DNA of 13,060 nt from Victivallales bacterium (lineage in GTDB: Bacteria; Verrucomicrobiota; Lentisphaeria; Oligosphaerales; Oligosphaeraceae). Position 1 is the stretch's first letter. The number at the start of each line of letters is the position of its first letter. Both the position numbers and the translations under genes were made by a program. Under the pieces are notes generated by a model. The model was given only the letters and a program-made list of their open reading frames with translations. It had not been told where the DNA came from and ran no database searches. The DNA lies in NCBI GenBank assembly GCA_017964325.1, contig JAGCSE010000092.1, positions 1 through 13,060 on the forward strand. Direction: 5' to 3'. Positions 10,150 to 13,060 of this stretch are shown here, piece after piece.

Positions 10150-13060
10150 ATGTCGGGAAACATCAACACCCAAGACGGCAACTATGCAGCCGCATACGTT
10201 GCCTACGCACTGAGCGAAACCGCCGCCATCTACCCGATCACCCCGTCCTCCACCATGGGCGAATGGGTTGACCAGTGGGCCGCAGAAGACAAACGAAACA
10301 TCTGGGGCAAGCAGGTCTCAGTCGTTGAAATGCAATCTGAAGCCGGTGCAGCCGGCGCCGTCCACGGTATGCTGGCCGCTGGTTCGCTGACCACGACCTA
10401 CACGGCCTCCCAGGGCCTCCTCCTGATGATCCCGAATATGTACAAGATCGCCGGCGAACTTCTGCCGACCGTCTTCCACGTGACCGCCCGTTCCCTCGCC
10501 TGCCAGTCTCTCGCCATCTTCGGCGACCATTCGGACGTCATGGCCTGCCGCAACACGGGTTTCGCGATGCTGGCCGCCAACTCCGTCCAGGAAGAACTGG
10601 ACATGGCCCTCGTCGCCCACCTCTCCACCTATCCTTCCAAAGTTCCGTTCCTCCAATTCTTTGACGGATTCCGTACCTCCCACGAAGTCCACAAATACGA
10701 AGAAATCCCGTATGAAACCATCGCCGAAATGGTTGACAAGAAGGCCATTGAAGAATTCCGCTCCCGCGGCATGCGTCCTGAAAAACCGATCACCAAGGTC
10801 GGTGCGCAGAACGGCGACGTCTATTTCCAGGGCCGTGAAACCGTTAACAAATATTATATGGCCGTCGGCGACATCGTCCAGGCCCAGATGGACAAAGTCG
10901 CGAAAGTGACCGGTCGCCAATACCATCTGTTCGACTATGTCGGTGCTCCGGACGCAACGGACGTCATCGTCGCCATGGGTTCCGGCTGCGAAGCCATTGA
11001 AGAGACCATCGACTACCTGAACGCCAACCGCGGCACGAAATACGGTCTCATCAAAGTCCGCCTCTATCGTCCGTTCTACGAGGACAAGTTCCTCGCCGCT
11101 CTGCCGAAGACTGTGAAGCGCATCGCCGTCCTCGACCGCACGAAAGAGCCCGGCGCCATCGGCGAACCGCTGTACATGGACGTCAAAGTCGCCATCAACA
11201 ACCCCGCCATCACCGTGATCGGCGGCCGTTACGGCCTCTCCTCCAAGGATTTCACGCCTTCCATGATTCTCGCCGTCTATAAGCACCTCGAAAAGGGCGG
11301 CTTCCACGGCTTCACCGTCGGTATCGAAGACGATGTCACGAACCTCTCCCTGAAGGTTGACGAACACATCACCACGGAACCCGCCGGCACGACCGCCTGC
11401 ATGTTCTACGGCCTCGGCGGCGACGGTACCGTCGGCGCGAACAAGACCACCATCAAGGTCATCGGCCATTTGACCAATAAGGACGCGCAGGCCTATTTCG
11501 CCTACGACTCCAAGAAGTCCTTCGGCCTCACCTGCTCCCACCTCCGCTTCTCGGACAGCCCGATCAAATCCACCTATCTCATCACGAGCCCGGATCTGGT
11601 CTCCTGCTCCTGCGCCGCCTACATCGGCCGCTACGACCTCCTCAAGGGTCTCAAGAAAGGCGGTACCTTCCTGCTCAACAGCCATTACAGCAATGACGAA
11701 GTGTTCTCGCATCTGACCCGCGACATGCAGGAATACATCATCAAGAACGACATCCAGTTCTACAACGTCAACGCCGAAGCCATCGTGAAGACGAAGCCCG
11801 GCCTCCGCGGCAAAGGCGCCAACACCGTCATGATGGTCGCTTATTTCAAAGTCTCCGGCATCGTCCCGTTCGAAGACGCCGCCAAGGAAATGAAGATGCT
11901 CAACGCCAAGACCTTCGCAAAGAAAGGCCAGGCCGTCATCGACATGAACAACGAACTCGTGGACGCCGCCGCTGACGCCTGCGTCAAAGTGAACGTTCCC
12001 GCCTCCCTCGACGGCGTCCCGCACGCCGAAATGCTGAAGCTTATCCCCGACGACGCCGACGATTTCGCCAAGAAGATCATCGAACCGTCCATGCGCAACA
12101 ACGGCGACTCCATCCCCGTCTCCGCGATGTCCATCGACGGTACGCTGCCCATCGGCACCGCCGCTCTCGAAAAGCGCGGCTTCGCCCCGAAGGTTCCGAA
12201 ATGGAATGCAGCCACCTGCATCCAGTGCGGTGTCTGCGCAAATGCCTGCCCGCACGCCGCCATCCGCACGAAACTCTTCAAGGTTGATGACCTCACCAAG
12301 GCTCCGGCCAGCTTCACCACGAAGGACGCTATGCCGAAGGTTGATGGCCTGAAATTCAAAGTTCAGGTCTATGTCGAAGACTGCATGGGTTGTGGCGTCT
12401 GCCTCGAGCAGTGCCTCGTCAACCAGAAGGCTGTGAAGGACGGCAAGCCTGAAGCCGCCGCCCTGACATGGTCCACGATTGAAGCCGAACGCGCCGCCGG
12501 TGAAAACGCCAACGAAAAATTCTTCGAATCCACCGAAGACAACATCCTCGGCAAGGCCAGCCCGACGACTGTCAAGGGCGCCATGCTCCGCCGCCCGCTG
12601 TTCGAGTTCTCCGGCGCCTGCGCAGGCTGCGGCGAAACACCGTATGTCAAACTGGTCTCCCAGCTCTTCGGTGAAAACATGGTTGTCGCCAACGCCACCG
12701 GCTGCTCCTCCATCTACTCCGGTACGTTCCCGACCATCCCGTACGCCACGGCCAAGAACGGCCGTGGCCCCGCTTGGGCGAACTCCCTCTTCGTAGACAA
12801 TGCTGAATTCGGTTTCGGTATGCGCCTCGCCATCGACTCCAACCGCGAAACGTTGAAGTCCTTCTGCGGCAAGTTGCTCGAAAACGACAAGACGCCCGCC
12901 GACCTGAAAGACGCCGTCAGCAACGCCCTCAAGTTCTGGGACAACTCCAAAACCGCCGAAGCCATCGCCGCGCAGGAAGCCGCCAAGGCCGTCCTCGCCA
13001 AGTACGCCGGCTGCGGCTGCCCCGTTGTCGCGAAGGTCAACGAACTGGCCGACTTCTTCA
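10150..13060 (+). CDS. nifJ: Pyruvate:ferredoxin (flavodoxin) oxidoreductase, 3' end outside window
   Basis: Single-chain PFOR, the oxygen-sensitive enzyme that converts pyruvate and CoA to acetyl-CoA and CO2 while reducing ferredoxin or flavodoxin. The first 970 of about 1180 residues are present. Domain I has YPITPSSTMGEW (28-39) and VVEMQSEAGAAGAVHG (58-73). Thr31, Glu64 and Arg114 align at the same numbers with substrate/ThDP-site residues described for Desulfovibrio africanus PFOR. Domain II follows (about 260-410), then the gamma-type domain (GLGGDGTVGANKTTIKVIG, near 423). The ferredoxin domain has CIQCGVCANACPH (Cys690, 693, 696, 700) and CMGCGVCLEQCLV (Cys745, 748, 751, 755) for two [4Fe-4S] clusters. 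The ThDP domain begins with FSGACAGCGETPYVKL (Cys824 and 827 for the proximal cluster) and NATGCSSIYSGTFPT. AGGAG at 10137-10141 precedes the ATG by 8 nt. The second cluster motif ends in Cys-Leu rather than the usual Cys-Pro. Heavy use of C-ending codons suggests high expression. The start and all visible active-site residues are intact. Confidence 0.96.
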   Translation, partial: MSGNINTQDGNYAAAYVAYALSETAAIYPITPSSTMGEWVDQWAAEDKRNIWGKQVSVVEMQSEAGAAGAVHGMLAAGSLTTTYTASQGLLLMIPNMYKIAGELLPTVFHVTARSLACQSLAIFGDHSDVMACRNTGFAMLAANSVQEELDMALVAHLSTYPSKVPFLQFFDGFRTSHEVHKYEEIPYETIAEMVDKKAIEEFRSRGMRPEKPITKVGAQNGDVYFQGRETVNKYYMAVGDIVQAQMDKVAKVTGRQYHLFDYVGAPDATDVIVAMGSGCEAIEETIDYLNANRGTKYGLIKVRLYRPFYEDKFLAALPKTVKRIAVLDRTKEPGAIGEPLYMDVKVAINNPAITVIGGRYGLSSKDFTPSMILAVYKHLEKGGFHGFTVGIEDDVTNLSLKVDEHITTEPAGTTACMFYGLGGDGTVGANKTTIKVIGHLTNKDAQAYFAYDSKKSFGLTCSHLRFSDSPIKSTYLITSPDLVSCSCAAYIGRYDLLKGLKKGGTFLLNSHYSNDEVFSHLTRDMQEYIIKNDIQFYNVNAEAIVKTKPGLRGKGANTVMMVAYFKVSGIVPFEDAAKEMKMLNAKTFAKKGQAVIDMNNELVDAAADACVKVNVPASLDGVPHAEMLKLIPDDADDFAKKIIEPSMRNNGDSIPVSAMSIDGTLPIGTAALEKRGFAPKVPKWNAATCIQCGVCANACPHAAIRTKLFKVDDLTKAPASFTTKDAMPKVDGLKFKVQVYVEDCMGCGVCLEQCLVNQKAVKDGKPEAAALTWSTIEAERAAGENANEKFFESTEDNILGKASPTTVKGAMLRRPLFEFSGACAGCGETPYVKLVSQLFGENMVVANATGCSSIYSGTFPTIPYATAKNGRGPAWANSLFVDNAEFGFGMRLAIDSNRETLKSFCGKLLENDKTPADLKDAVSNALKFWDNSKTAEAIAAQEAAKAVLAKYAGCGCPVVAKVNELADFF

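Noticed and set aside
10318..12255. 645-codon open frame on the minus strand opposite the PFOR gene
   Set aside because: It is fully antisense to a well-identified gene. Its length comes from the C-ending codon bias of PFOR, which removes stops from the opposite frame; the translation is Gly/Asp/Val-rich with no recognisable motif.
1..13060. CRISPR array, insertion sequence, phage genes, tRNA or rRNA
   Set aside because: No regularly spaced repeats, transposase-like protein, terminal inverted repeats or structured RNA sequence were seen on either strand.

Overview
The window looks like chromosomal DNA of an anaerobic, polysaccharide-degrading bacterium. A secreted heparinase II/III-type lyase, a sugar-isomerase/Gfo-Idh dehydrogenase pair and pyruvate:ferredoxin oxidoreductase together, with moderate GC and Shine-Dalgarno-led genes, would fit a Lentisphaerota/Verrucomicrobiota/Kiritimatiellota-type organism, possibly from a gut. 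That placement is inferred from gene content only.

Layout. (1) 1-3539, plus strand: the 3' end of an unrecognised protein, then 24 bp later a 952-residue secreted polysaccharide lyase with a lectin-like N-terminus, a DUF4962-like middle and a heparinase II/III core. (2) 3710-5613, plus strand: a hydroxypyruvate-isomerase-like TIM barrel and a Gfo/Idh/MocA oxidoreductase with an odd Cys/Lys/Pro tail, closed by a strong intrinsic terminator at 5639-5681. Regions 1 and 2 read as one catabolic neighbourhood: a lyase releases unsaturated uronate-type sugars outside the cytoplasm, and the isomerase and dehydrogenase could process sugar products inside. (3) 5812-7539, plus strand: a complete acetolactate synthase catalytic subunit (ilvB-like) with an ambiguous start and no regulatory subunit beside it. 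(4) 7579-9282, minus strand: recJ, convergent with ilvB. (5) 9528-10007, plus strand: a small Trp-rich protein with a weak internal repeat and no recognised family. (6) 10150 to the window end: pyruvate:ferredoxin oxidoreductase (nifJ/por type), cut at residue 970, behind a near-consensus promoter at 10046-10074.

No tRNA, rRNA, insertion sequence, phage gene or CRISPR array was seen. Most of the window is housekeeping or carbohydrate metabolism. I did not find a convincing new multi-gene system. The least explained items are the partial 5' gene, the Trp-rich small protein, the Cys-rich tail of the oxidoreductase, and the layered start region of the acetolactate synthase gene.
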